From: UBA4844 sp050943255
GTDB lineage: Bacteria > Bacillota > Syntrophomonadia > Syntrophomonadales > Syntrophomonadaceae
Reading direction: 5' to 3'
Assembly (NCBI GenBank): GCA_050943255.1
Contig: JBMNOV010000002.1
Coordinates: 26,055 to 90,054, forward strand
Length of the DNA stretch: 64,000 bases
The position numbers and the translations under genes were made by a program. The notes below the pieces were generated by a model, which was given only the letters and a program-made list of their open reading frames with translations, searched no databases and was not told where the DNA came from. Positions within the stretch are counted from its first letter, which is position 1. Each line of letters begins with the position of its first letter. Positions 45,202-53,824 of the stretch are shown one piece after another.

Positions 45202-46311
45202 TTATTTTTTAAGTGATTCTTTATAGATAAACTCCAGGTCTTGTAGGGAAGGAACCACAATATTGTTATTAAGACTATTAGCTTGATAACATTTTTCTAC
45301 AAAAAACTTCTGTTCGTCTCCAGTTGATACTGGTGCTGGTCCACACAACTTTTGCATTATTTTCTTAAACTCTTGTATATTATCAAAGTCTGACCATTCA
45401 AGTGCCTCATTTACCCGTAAGGTATCACTATTTTTTAGAGTGAATTCAAGATAAGCTGGCATCAATATGCCATTTGCCCTTCCATGTGGCACCCCGTTAA
45501 AATAAGTTAAAGGATACCCTAGAGTATGGGGAATGGAAGTACCTGTATGACTAATCACTAATCCTGCAAGGGTAGAGGCATATAGCAATGCTTCCCTATT
45601 TTCTTGCCTTGGATCTTGGCCCATTGCCAATAGCTTTAGCTCTGCCCCAATAACTTTAAAAACCTCCCGGGCAATCAAATCGCTAATAGGGTTGCTTCTT
45701 TTTGCTAAATACCCCTCTAAGGCATGGGAATAAGCATCAACAGCAGTATCGATTGTAATCGGCCTGGGTAGATTCCGAGTATAGTTGGGATCAACAAAAG
45801 CAATTAAAGGGGTTATTAAAGGACTAAATATGCTTTTTTTGTTCTTTATTGCCGGATAGGTAATTATACTATAAGGAGTAACTTCAGATCCTGTCCCAGC
45901 AGTTGTAGGAATAGCCACTACGGGTAAAGCCTTCGTAAATTCAACTGCAAACATCTGTTCATCAGTTATTTCATTTACTGCTAGTATCGCTATTGCCTTA
46001 GCCGCATCTAAAGGAGAACCTCCTCCTATGCCAATAATAAAATCAGCATTAGCATCCCGAGCAATTACTGCCCCGCGGCTTACCGTTGATACTGATGGAT
46101 TAGCTTCCACTTCATCGAAGATTTCCCAGCTAATATTACATTGGTTCAAGGCCCAGCATACATCTGCAAGAGACCCATTTTGACTGGCTGATCCACCTTG
46201 GCCGGTTACAATTAGGGCTTTTTCCCCGATTAGCTTTAATTCTTGATAATGCTCGGTAATTGCTTGGCTCCCAAAATAAATATTGGTTGGGGTAAACCAT
46301 TGAAATTCCAC
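45202..46311 (-). CDS. Iron-containing alcohol dehydrogenase
   Basis: GTG 46311 (VEFQWFTPTNIYFG) is preferred since GAAGGAG lies 8 bases ahead. Type III ADH features: GGGSPLDAAKAIAI for nucleotide binding, IPTTAGTGSEVTPY, the metal ligands in DTAVDAYSHALEGYL and PHTLGYPLTYFNGVPHGRANG. The closest known types are butanol/propanediol-like NAD(P)-dependent enzymes. It stands between pdp and dacF, not typical for this sporulation block. Confidence 0.9.
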   Translation of the reverse strand: MEFQWFTPTNIYFGSQAITEHYQELKLIGEKALIVTGQGGSASQNGSLADVCWALNQCNISWEIFDEVEANPSVSTVSRGAVIARDANADFIIGIGGGSPLDAAKAIAILAVNEITDEQMFAVEFTKALPVVAIPTTAGTGSEVTPYSIITYPAIKNKKSIFSPLITPLIAFVDPNYTRNLPRPITIDTAVDAYSHALEGYLAKRSNPISDLIAREVFKVIGAELKLLAMGQDPRQENREALLYASTLAGLVISHTGTSIPHTLGYPLTYFNGVPHGRANGILMPAYLEFTLKNSDTLRVNEALEWSDFDNIQEFKKIMQKLCGPAPVSTGDEQKFFVEKCYQANSLNNNIVVPSLQDLEFIYKESLKK

Positions 46312-46347
46312 TAATCTCACTCCTTCAATTTGCGGGAAATAATAATA

Positions 46348-47652
46348 TTAGTTAATGGTATCAATCAACAGAGGTGCTGGTTGGAAAGGTTCATTACTAT
46401 ATTCATAAGCACTTTTAATTCTTACACAGGCCGGTTCAATCCTAGCTTTGTTGTTAGTGTAAAGTATAGCAATGGTATCACCAATATTAACAAAATCGCC
46501 GCTTTTTTTACATAGTTTAACCCCAGCAGCATAATCAATACTATCATTTAATTGTTGCCGACCAGCACCTAGCATCATCGCTGTTCTCCCAATTTCTAAT
46601 GCATTAAGCCGACTTATGTAACCCCCTTGATTAGCTTTTACTTCGTATACAAACCGGGCTTGGCCCATACCATAATTAAGCAAATTAAAGTCCAACTTTC
46701 CTTCTTGCTTCCCTATTATCTCTTTAAATTTTTCCAGACCTTGACCAGAATCAAGTATTCCCTCTACCCTCTTCATAGCAGCATTAAAATCACTGAATAA
46801 ACCTCCTAGTATAAGCATGTGGGCCGCCAGAATAAGGCATATTTTCTCCAGATCAGCCGGTCCTTTCCCTTGCAGAGTATAAATAGCCTCCTCAACTTCC
46901 AGACTATTGCCTACTGTACAGCCTAAAGGCTCGTCCATGTTACTAAGAACAGCAACTACCTGGCGATTGGCTTCCTTTCCTATTCCCACCATGGTCTTGG
47001 CTAACCTTAAAGCCTGCTCCTTATCTTTCATGAAGGCACCACTTCCAACCTTTACATCCAGTACAATTCCCTGAGCTCCCGAAGCAATTTTTTTACTCAT
47101 TATACTTGATGCAATCAAGGGAATACTCTCCACCGTTCCAGTAACATCCCGGATAGCATATAGCTTTTTATCAGCAGGTACCAGATTACCACTTTGTGAT
47201 ACTACAGCTGCCTTAACCTGATTAACCTGCTCTATAAACTGACGATGAGATAATTCTACCTTAAAACCTGGAATAGATTCAAATTTATCAATAGTACCTC
47301 CGGTATGTCCCAATCCCCGCCCAGACATCTTGGCTACTGGTACCCCAGCAGCAGCCACTAGGGGAATTACTATCATTGTAGTTTTATCTCCTACCCCGCC
47401 AGTACTGTGTTTATCCACAGTCACCCCGGCAACACCAGAAAGATCCACTACCTCGCCGGAATAAGCCATAGCTAGCGCTAGATCCCGGGTTTCCCGCTCA
47501 TTCATACCTTTAAAATATACTGCCATTGCCCAAGCAGCTATTTGGTAATCAGGAATAGTCCCACTAGCAACACCCCTAACCAGGTACTCAATCTCCACCT
47601 GGCTCAATTCCTGGCCATCCCTTTTTTTAATTATTAGGTCTTGTATATTCAC
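46348..47652 (-). CDS. pdp: Pyrimidine-nucleoside phosphorylase
   Basis: 434 residues with the thymidine phosphorylase family blocks SGRGLGHTGGTIDKFESIPG, VDKHSTGGVGDKTT and IALDV-like VLDVKVGSGAFMKD. It splits uridine and thymidine with phosphate to base and (deoxy)ribose 1-phosphate, which deoB then converts. GTG start; spacing from the AAGGAG ahead is long (about 14). In Bacillus a purine enzyme gene holds this place. Confidence 0.94.
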   Translation of the reverse strand: MNIQDLIIKKRDGQELSQVEIEYLVRGVASGTIPDYQIAAWAMAVYFKGMNERETRDLALAMAYSGEVVDLSGVAGVTVDKHSTGGVGDKTTMIVIPLVAAAGVPVAKMSGRGLGHTGGTIDKFESIPGFKVELSHRQFIEQVNQVKAAVVSQSGNLVPADKKLYAIRDVTGTVESIPLIASSIMSKKIASGAQGIVLDVKVGSGAFMKDKEQALRLAKTMVGIGKEANRQVVAVLSNMDEPLGCTVGNSLEVEEAIYTLQGKGPADLEKICLILAAHMLILGGLFSDFNAAMKRVEGILDSGQGLEKFKEIIGKQEGKLDFNLLNYGMGQARFVYEVKANQGGYISRLNALEIGRTAMMLGAGRQQLNDSIDYAAGVKLCKKSGDFVNIGDTIAILYTNNKARIEPACVRIKSAYEYSNEPFQPAPLLIDTIN

Positions 47653-47677
47653 TTATGATGGTTCAACTCCTTAATAA

Positions 47678-48856
47678 TTACCTTATTAAACAACTTAAAA
47701 AACTTTTACCTGCTAGTTTATATGGCGATATTCCGAGGAATTCGGCTATAGTAGCTGCAACATCAGCAAACGTTTCCCGGCAGCCAAGATTAATACCCTG
47801 GTTAATTTTATTTCCATATACCAGTACCGGAACATACTCCCTGGAGTGGTCAGTACTGGCGGTAGTAGGGTCACAGCCATGATCAGCAGTAATAATTAAC
47901 AAATCATCATCTTTTAGCAAAGCTAAAATCTTCGGTATACCCTGATCAAATTCCTCCAAAGCATGAGCATAACCTGACACATCATTACGATGCCCATAAA
48001 GCTGATCAAAATCTACCAGGTTTACGAAAAGTAAACCATTGAAATCACGTTTTAATATTTTTAGTATCTTATTTACTCCATCCTGGTTATTAATTACAGG
48101 ATGGGATTCAGTAATACCCTGCCCGGCAAAAATATCATTAATCTTACCTATACCTATTACAACTTGCCCGCTTTCCTTAATGTTATCAAGAATAGTCCTA
48201 TCCGGTTTCAGGGAAAAGTCATGACGGTTAGCAGTACGGACAAAATTCCCTGGTTCTCCAATGAAGGGTCTGGCAATGACTCTTCCTACCGCATGTTCTC
48301 CCTGCAGGATATCCCGTGCTAACCGGCAATAAGCATAAAGTTGTTCCAGGGGAATTATTTTTTCATGAGCAGCTATCTGAAATACACTATCAGCGGAAGT
48401 ATATACAATAGGATAACCTGTCCTCATGTGTTCCTGTCCTAGTTCTTTTATAATTTCCGTTCCTGAAGCTACTATGTTTCCCAGAGTCTTACGGCTTATT
48501 CTTTGTTCAAACTCGCTGATTATTTTGGGGGGAAAGCCTTCGGGGTAGGTGGGAAAGGCATGTTTTAATACTAATCCCATTAGCTCCCAATGGCCGGTAG
48601 TAGTATCTTTACCAGGAGATTTCTCCGTCATCTTTCCATAAGCGGCTTGTGGTAATTCTAGCGGAGGCACACCCTTTATCGGAATTATATTACCTAATCC
48701 CATTTGTTGCAGATGTGGTAAATCAAGTCCCCCTACAGCCAAGGCTGTATTAGCCAAGGTATTAGAGCCCTGATCCCCATAATTACAACTATCAAAACAC
48801 TCACCCACTCCAACACTGTCAAGTACTATTACTATAGCTCTTTTGCCGATTTTCAT
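47678..48856 (-). CDS. deoB: Phosphopentomutase
   Basis: A 392-residue alkaline-phosphatase-fold enzyme: IVLDSVGVGE (metal Asp), KDTTTGHWELMG with the Thr that is phosphorylated, and ITADHGCDPTTASTDHSREYVP (metal ligands). It interconverts (deoxy)ribose 1- and 5-phosphates and so connects nucleoside breakdown to central metabolism. The gene is also between xerD and dacF in Bacillus (drm). Confidence 0.96.
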   Translation of the reverse strand: MKIGKRAIVIVLDSVGVGECFDSCNYGDQGSNTLANTALAVGGLDLPHLQQMGLGNIIPIKGVPPLELPQAAYGKMTEKSPGKDTTTGHWELMGLVLKHAFPTYPEGFPPKIISEFEQRISRKTLGNIVASGTEIIKELGQEHMRTGYPIVYTSADSVFQIAAHEKIIPLEQLYAYCRLARDILQGEHAVGRVIARPFIGEPGNFVRTANRHDFSLKPDRTILDNIKESGQVVIGIGKINDIFAGQGITESHPVINNQDGVNKILKILKRDFNGLLFVNLVDFDQLYGHRNDVSGYAHALEEFDQGIPKILALLKDDDLLIITADHGCDPTTASTDHSREYVPVLVYGNKINQGINLGCRETFADVAATIAEFLGISPYKLAGKSFLSCLIR

Positions 48857-48880
48857 TACCTTCCTTCTCAGATTTTAAGC

Positions 48881-49771
48881 TTAAGCCCGGGGATGATAAA
48901 GCTGATATACTTCCATCAACCTGGATCTAGTTAAATGGGTGTAAATCTGGGTGGTGGAAATGTCTGCATGTCCTAACATTTCTTGTACTGCTCGTAAATC
49001 TGCTCCATTCTCCAGCAAATGAGTAGCAAAAGAATGCCTCAGGGTATGAGGGGTTACATCCTTTTCAATTTCAGCTTTTTTCACATATGCTATTAATATC
49101 TTAAAGAAACCCTGCCTGCTCATAGGTTTTCCTTTAGCATTTACAAAAAGACTATTTTCTAGGTGGTTTTTTACCAGTAAATTACGGGCACGAGCTAAAT
49201 AACGCTGAATCCAGTCAATTGCAGTTTGGTTTACCGGTATGATGCGCTCTTTCCTTCCCTTCCCTAAACAGCGCAGAAAACCAGCGATTGTATTTAAGTC
49301 TTTAATTTGGAGGGTAAGTAATTCAGAGACCCTTACCCCAGTTCCGTACATTAATTCTAACATGGCCCGGTCTCTTAAACCCAAAGTTAGAGCAACTTGG
49401 GGCTGCTGCAATAGCTTATCTACTTCTTCAATAGTAAGAATAGCCGGCAACCTGCGATTTATCCTAGGTGTTTCCAGGTCTGAAGTAGGGTTATTATAGA
49501 TATAGTTTTCAAGTATTAGGAATTTATAAAAAGATTTAATACTGGAAAGCTTACGAGCAATCGTTGAATAAGCTGCTCCTTCGCTCATTTGCGATGTTAA
49601 ATAATCCATTATATGACTTCTGCTAATCTTTGCCGGATCTGATATTTCAAATTTATCCATCATATACTCATAAAATATACCTAAATCCCTTTGGTAAGCT
49701 GCTTGGGTATTATATGATAGGCCTCTTTCATAACAAAGATATTCTAAAAAAGCAGTAATATATTTCTGCAT
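48881..49771 (-). CDS. xerD: Site-specific tyrosine recombinase XerD
   Basis: 296 residues; N-terminal SAM-like DNA-binding domain (1-90) and catalytic domain with Arg in GTGVRVSELLTL, Lys in CLGKGRKERIIP, HTLRHSFATHLLENGADLRA (H-x-x-R), LGHADISTTQIYTH with the His and the Tyr nucleophile. Resolves chromosome dimers at dif. It is not an accessory integrase; place and length match XerD (RipX). Confidence 0.95.
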   Translation of the reverse strand: MQKYITAFLEYLCYERGLSYNTQAAYQRDLGIFYEYMMDKFEISDPAKISRSHIMDYLTSQMSEGAAYSTIARKLSSIKSFYKFLILENYIYNNPTSDLETPRINRRLPAILTIEEVDKLLQQPQVALTLGLRDRAMLELMYGTGVRVSELLTLQIKDLNTIAGFLRCLGKGRKERIIPVNQTAIDWIQRYLARARNLLVKNHLENSLFVNAKGKPMSRQGFFKILIAYVKKAEIEKDVTPHTLRHSFATHLLENGADLRAVQEMLGHADISTTQIYTHLTRSRLMEVYQLYHPRA

Positions 49772-49832
49772 TAAATTACTCCTGTATTTTCCCTATACCT
49801 TTGACATTATGATTCTATTTTCCTTCTAATAG

Positions 49833-50090
49833 CTAATCCTCATAGTAAAAATCTTGTATTTTAATCACGAATTGATCAAGCATGAGATTAAATTTATTTT
49901 CATTGTTTTGTTCTACGCGCATAGGGTTCCCGCTTGGTTGTTTATCCTGTTGCCATGGTCCAACAACCGGTATCTGATTATTTAATAAACCAGTTAATAT
50001 GGGAAGAATACAGAAAAAAATCCCTATAACCACTAATGCTAATACTGTTTTAACCAGTTTTTTCTTCCAGTTTTCAATAAAAATAATCAT
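49833..50090 (-). CDS. Small membrane-anchored protein in the YqzK (DUF4227) position
   Basis: 85 residues: a basic start, one helix (VKTVLALVVIGIFFCILPILTGL), then a polar tail with PWQQDKQPSGNPMRVEQ. It sits between spoIIM and xerD, where Bacillus has yqzK, and has a similar N-terminal anchor and short tail. The call rests on place and layout; I see no diagnostic motif. Confidence 0.6.
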   Translation of the reverse strand: MIIFIENWKKKLVKTVLALVVIGIFFCILPILTGLLNNQIPVVGPWQQDKQPSGNPMRVEQNNENKFNLMLDQFVIKIQDFYYED

Positions 50091-50108
50091 TGAATTACCT
50101 CCACGTTT

Positions 50109-50717
50109 TTATAATATCAAAGTTAATAACCAAGGTGATAAATATGCCTCGATAAACGCACCGGCACAGAAAATCACAATATAAACTAGCATTAAGCTGG
50201 TGTATAATAACACAGCCCGCCCTAACGAAAATCCACTTTTTCTTCCCTTAAGAATATAAACCGAAAAATTAATAGCAGCCACTGACCAGGCTAGAAAAAA
50301 CGGTATGTAAATCAAGTTTTGAGGTATAATTGAAACAAGTGTTATTAACATTCCTGCAGCAGCACGATCATGTAATAAAAAACTAATTGTAAACCCTAAG
50401 GAAAAACCCCTAAGCCAAATAACAACCAGCACTAACGGTAATCCAATTACGGTTAAACCCAACAGCCACAATAACAGTATCATCTGTAACTGTTTTAAGA
50501 AAGCACTTCCAAATATTTGTGCTCCATTTAGGTTGCCTTCAGCACCTCCTCTTAAGTAACTCTCAATAATGCCTGATAACTGGCTCTTAACACCTCCATC
50601 CAACCCCAAAACCTGGTAATTACCCATTACTAAGCCAAGTAAAAAGACAAGTATAACCAGGATGTACTGTACCCGATTTTCAGTTAAGTGCTGTTTCATC
50701 CCGGTTTTGAAACTCAT
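50109..50717 (-). CDS. spoIIM: Stage II sporulation protein M
   Basis: 202 residues with five helices and the family motif GSAFLKQLQMILLLWLLG and IWLRGFSLGFTISFLL. SpoIIM works with SpoIID and SpoIIP in the DMP complex that degrades septal peptidoglycan during engulfment. Neighbours xerD and the yqzK-like gene match the Bacillus order. Confidence 0.94.
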   Translation of the reverse strand: MSFKTGMKQHLTENRVQYILVILVFLLGLVMGNYQVLGLDGGVKSQLSGIIESYLRGGAEGNLNGAQIFGSAFLKQLQMILLLWLLGLTVIGLPLVLVVIWLRGFSLGFTISFLLHDRAAAGMLITLVSIIPQNLIYIPFFLAWSVAAINFSVYILKGRKSGFSLGRAVLLYTSLMLVYIVIFCAGAFIEAYLSPWLLTLIL

Positions 50718-51033
50718 GGCCTAGCTCCTTACATATTTTACATAACATACTTACGCCATTCTGAACGATATACCCAGCTGCGTGCAGGTATGCCCTTTGG
50801 GTATGTCCGGATGGCATGGATGTAAAAATTATTGCTATAGACATATCGTGTCGCACTTTAAAGCTGTCATGGCTCCCTAGAAAATAATATTTATAAATTA
50901 GGTAGTTTATGCCCAAAAGAAAAATAAGCCGGGTACCGGCTCAAAGATATGTAATTGCCTCCACTGCGCAAAACTCAGTCAGGGCTAGGAATATACAGAT
51001 CATATTTATTTTTGCTAGGTAAATAATAATATA
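50718..51033. other. Gap between spoIIM and the ComB-like gene
   Basis: Holds the terminator at 50917-50943 and, presumably, the spoIIM promoter. A minus-strand frame of 78 codons is open over 50680-50916 but has no ribosome site and no family features. TACCCAG...CTTTGGGTA is a weak palindrome near 50790. Confidence 0.35.
50917..50943 (-). terminator. Terminator of the nudF-side operon
   Basis: On the minus strand AGCCGGTACCCGGCT (50927-50941) is a near-perfect stem with a very short loop, followed by TATTTTTCTTTT. It stops transcripts coming from the ComB-like and EndoQ-like genes before spoIIM. Confidence 0.8.
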
Positions 51034-51720
51034 TTAAAATATACTGCTTAAAATATAATTAGTGTCCTGTAGCAAAAGGTTAGCTATAAACTGGGCAGCC
51101 AGGACGTCCTCCATGGAATTGCGGCTAGCAGCTATTATTGCAATTCCCAGGTCATTTTTATCAACCATATCTATAGCCCGGCGGGCGGCAGTCAGTGCTG
51201 GTTTTATTCCCTTCTGCTTATAAGTTCTGGCTACTGTGCCGGTAATTACTCGGGAGCTTACCCGAAAGGCTGCATCAAAGGCTACTCCACCGGTGTCAGT
51301 TACAGCTATTACTACCCGGTTCTGCAGATCCGATAATTTAGGAATCTCCGCCCCAATGTTAGGGAGTACAGCTTCTACCATCCCTTTCTCCTTTTCAATA
51401 GCACGCAAGACTTTTTGGCAACGTGATATACGATCATTCTCTGACCCTATACGAGGTTCTGCCACCAGTACAATTCCTTGGCCACATTCGCGTGCAAGCC
51501 GGCAGGCTTCCCTTCCTATGTATTCTGGTGCTACTTGCACTGGAGCCATAGTATTATCAGGACTACAACCTAGAACGGCATAAGCTCCTGCATCTATCGC
51601 GCTTTCCAAAGTTGTGGACATATCAATAATATCAACAATCATAACCAGCAAACCTTCCCGGGCGGCATCACGCGCACCACTTGCATCGCTGCTAATAATT
51701 ATCTTCTTATTTCTATTCAT
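51034..51720 (-). CDS. Conserved protein of unknown function, faintly like ComB (2-phosphosulfolactate phosphatase)
   Basis: ATG 51720 has AAGGTGG ahead. About 228 residues of alpha/beta composition. The stretch VMIVDIIDMSTTLESAIDAGAYAVLG recalls the VVVDVLRASTT-type motif of ComB-like enzymes, but the later family motifs are not clearly present. I do not assign a reaction. The stop of the EndoQ-like gene is 20 bases upstream, so the two are co-transcribed. Confidence 0.55.
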   Translation of the reverse strand: MNRNKKIIISSDASGARDAAREGLLVMIVDIIDMSTTLESAIDAGAYAVLGCSPDNTMAPVQVAPEYIGREACRLARECGQGIVLVAEPRIGSENDRISRCQKVLRAIEKEKGMVEAVLPNIGAEIPKLSDLQNRVVIAVTDTGGVAFDAAFRVSSRVITGTVARTYKQKGIKPALTAARRAIDMVDKNDLGIAIIAASRNSMEDVLAAQFIANLLLQDTNYILSSIF

Positions 51721-51740
51721 TTCATCCACCTTGACCTTAT

Positions 51741-52910
51741 CTAATGTTCTTTCTTTACCAGGCCATATTTGCCTCCTCCACCTGGCGTGATAGGTAATCT
51801 TCCCTCCCGCATTTTTGCAATATAAGATGCTATTTTAACTCCCGTAACCTTCTCAATACTACTAATATCAGCTTTCTCCATTATATATATCTCATTGTCA
51901 AATACAGTCTGAAGTTTTTCTTTTAGTTTAGGTCCTATGCCTGGTAACTCTTTTAGTGGCACCCGGTAATTATAAGGTGGTCTGCCTAAAGGATTATGTC
52001 CTTCTTCTTGATCCCGGATTTCTACTATCCGATCATAAACTCCCATTACTAGCTTTTCACAGCCACACTGGCTGCATTTTAAAACAGGGGGAAAGTCATC
52101 ACTTATACGAGCGCATTTAGTACAATAACTGCGATGATACTTTCCCATCAAAGGATCCATTCCGTAGTTTGCCAATACTCGGCGACCTTCTAAATTTCCA
52201 ATGCAATATTTGAATTCTTGAAAATTTTTATCTGCCATACGCAGCAAATTATATTCACGTCCAATATTATCTGCTGAATGAGCATCGGAGTTGGATAAAA
52301 AGGCGAAATTTCTTGTCTCACTAATCATATCAGCCATACTGGTATCAGCACTCAGGCCAAGTTCTAAAACCTTAATATTGCTGGTATCTCTCCCCAACTT
52401 GTCTGCAATACGTCGGGTAAGAAAGCCATATATACCTTTATGCGGAGTAAATGCATGGGCAGGGCAAAAAATACCATTTAAAATATAACTTAAGTTTAAA
52501 ATATCGTTAATAGAGGCATCAGCCTTTTGGGTAGAAAGGACCATATTGCTAACCCGACTGCACATATATTTCTGGTAATCTTTGATGGCCTTTAAACCAG
52601 ATAGGTAGATAATAAGATGTATACCTTCACGACTTTCTACCTCACAGCCTGGTATCAAAAGAACCCCATTGCGGGCTATCATCCCCCCCCGGGGGTGTTC
52701 ACGCAAATCACCATTTTCCAACATAGTTTCTATTTCAGCACTCACCAGTATACTGCCAACATCAACAATCCCTACCATATCCAATCCCTTACGAGGCGCA
52801 ACATCGAAAAGGATTGAACGCAAATCAAGCTTCCGTGAAGCCGTAATTTTTACTGGCCTTCCCCCAGCACTCCCAATATGAATATGAAGATCAGCATATA
52901 GGTTTTTCAA
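51741..52910 (-). CDS. EndoQ/YqxK-like PHP-domain endonuclease
   Basis: TTG 52910 (LKNLYADLHIHIG) is chosen, with GAGGG 8 bases ahead. The PHP domain (1-230) has YADLHIHIG, GCEVESREGIHLI, PAHAFTPHKG and SNSDAHS. A zinc ribbon (CTKCARISDDFPPVLKC, CGC) and a helix-hairpin-helix (LKELPGIGPKLKEKL) follow. EndoQ cuts DNA 5' of deaminated bases such as uracil and hypoxanthine. In Bacillus yqxK lies in the same nudF-spoIIM interval. Confidence 0.87.
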   Translation of the reverse strand: MKNLYADLHIHIGSAGGRPVKITASRKLDLRSILFDVAPRKGLDMVGIVDVGSILVSAEIETMLENGDLREHPRGGMIARNGVLLIPGCEVESREGIHLIIYLSGLKAIKDYQKYMCSRVSNMVLSTQKADASINDILNLSYILNGIFCPAHAFTPHKGIYGFLTRRIADKLGRDTSNIKVLELGLSADTSMADMISETRNFAFLSNSDAHSADNIGREYNLLRMADKNFQEFKYCIGNLEGRRVLANYGMDPLMGKYHRSYCTKCARISDDFPPVLKCSQCGCEKLVMGVYDRIVEIRDQEEGHNPLGRPPYNYRVPLKELPGIGPKLKEKLQTVFDNEIYIMEKADISSIEKVTGVKIASYIAKMREGRLPITPGGGGKYGLVKKEH

Positions 52911-53094
52911 TATTTTTCCCTCACTATTCAATACCCGCACAAAGTTAATAATCAATGGCCAGCAGATAAGCACTAATAATAGTGCCATATTATATCAACC
53001 AAAATATATAAATTATTCTCATAAGGATACACTTTTGCATAGATAAGGATCTATAACAACTGCCATATGCAACACCTGGTATAATTTAAACTGG

Positions 53095-53640
53095 CTAAAT
53101 TTCATTTTTTATTAAATAGTTGTAAGCATACTGAATTCCGATAATACTTTTCCCATCCACAATCTGCCCCGAAAAAATTAACCGGTAGGCCTCTTCTAAA
53201 GGCATACTTACATTTTCCAGAAACTCGTCTTTATCAAGGTTAAATTCACCCTGGCTTAAATTGCGGGCTAGATACAAATGAAGTTCCTCATTACTAAAAC
53301 CCGGTGCACTGTAGTATGATAATATCCTGCTCCAATTTGCTGCCCTAAGCCCTGTCTCTTCAGCCAGTTCTCTTTTGGCAGCGGCTATTGCTTCTTCTCC
53401 TTTTTCTATGAGACCAGCCGGTATCTCAATTAAAACCTTCTCTATTGGTTTTCTGTACTGACGCACGAGGTAAATATAATTGTTATCGTCTACTGCCACT
53501 ATAGCTACCGCGCCAGCATGTTCCACTATTTCCCTGGTACTATTACGTCCATCCGGAAGGCTTACGGTATCTACCCTAACTTTTATGATACGGCCACTGA
53601 AAATATCCTTTGAGTACAAAGTCTTTTCGTCGTAATTCAT
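53095..53640 (-). CDS. nudF: ADP-ribose pyrophosphatase (Nudix)
   Basis: 181 residues with the Nudix box GLIEKGEEAIAAAKRELAEE followed by TG, and the downstream Pro-type ADPRase features (AGLIE, YYSAPGFSNEELHLYLA). It splits ADP-ribose into AMP and ribose 5-phosphate. ATG 53640 is preceded by GCAGGAG. It diverges from the mciZ-like gene, as in Bacillus. Confidence 0.94.
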   Translation of the reverse strand: MNYDEKTLYSKDIFSGRIIKVRVDTVSLPDGRNSTREIVEHAGAVAIVAVDDNNYIYLVRQYRKPIEKVLIEIPAGLIEKGEEAIAAAKRELAEETGLRAANWSRILSYYSAPGFSNEELHLYLARNLSQGEFNLDKDEFLENVSMPLEEAYRLIFSGQIVDGKSIIGIQYAYNYLIKNEI

Positions 53641-53654
53641 GTTTTTTTCTCCTG

Positions 53655-53681
53655 CATAAATTCCTATTAATTACATAGAAT
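53655..53681 (+). promoter_or_regulatory. Possible sigma-E promoter of the mciZ-like gene
   Basis: CATAGAAT (53674-53681) differs from the sigma-E -10 (CATACAnT) at one position, and GCATAAA (53654-53660) lies 13 bases ahead as -35. It stands about 17 bases before the ribosome site of the mciZ-like gene. Bacillus mciZ is under sigma-E. Inference from pattern only. Confidence 0.4.
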
Positions 53682-53698
53682 GAATCGAGGTGATAACC

Positions 53699-53824
53699 AT
53701 GCAAATACATATAGCCAAACAGAGCATAATATTTGTTGGGAAAGTACGAGACCTTCTCCAATTTTTTAAAGGTATTCCCGCCAATACCACTCTCGAAGAA
53801 TATACACAAAAAAGCCTGCACTAA
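53699..53824 (+). CDS. mciZ: MciZ-like peptide (mother-cell inhibitor of FtsZ)
   Basis: A 41-codon gene with a good ribosome site (GAGGTGATAACC before ATG). The peptide starts MQIHIAKQSIIFVGKVRDLL; Bacillus MciZ is 40 residues with MKVHRMPKGVVLVGKAWEI at its start, so M-x-[VI]-H and the [VI]-[VI]-x-VGK core coincide without gaps. Bacillus MciZ binds the C-terminal end of FtsZ, caps protofilaments and stops Z-ring formation in the mother cell. It diverges from nudF here as in Bacillus, and its end overlaps the DUF3866 gene by 4 bases. The comparison is from memory of the Bacillus sequence. Confidence 0.75.
   Translation: MQIHIAKQSIIFVGKVRDLLQFFKGIPANTTLEEYTQKSLH

Noticed and set aside
48881..49771. 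Tyrosine recombinase as the integrase of a mobile island
   Set aside because: Length, motifs and place between spoIIM and deoB fit the housekeeping XerD.
50680..50916. 78-codon minus-strand frame between spoIIM and its neighbour
   Set aside because: No ribosome site, overlaps the spoIIM start and shows no family feature; it is more likely leader sequence.
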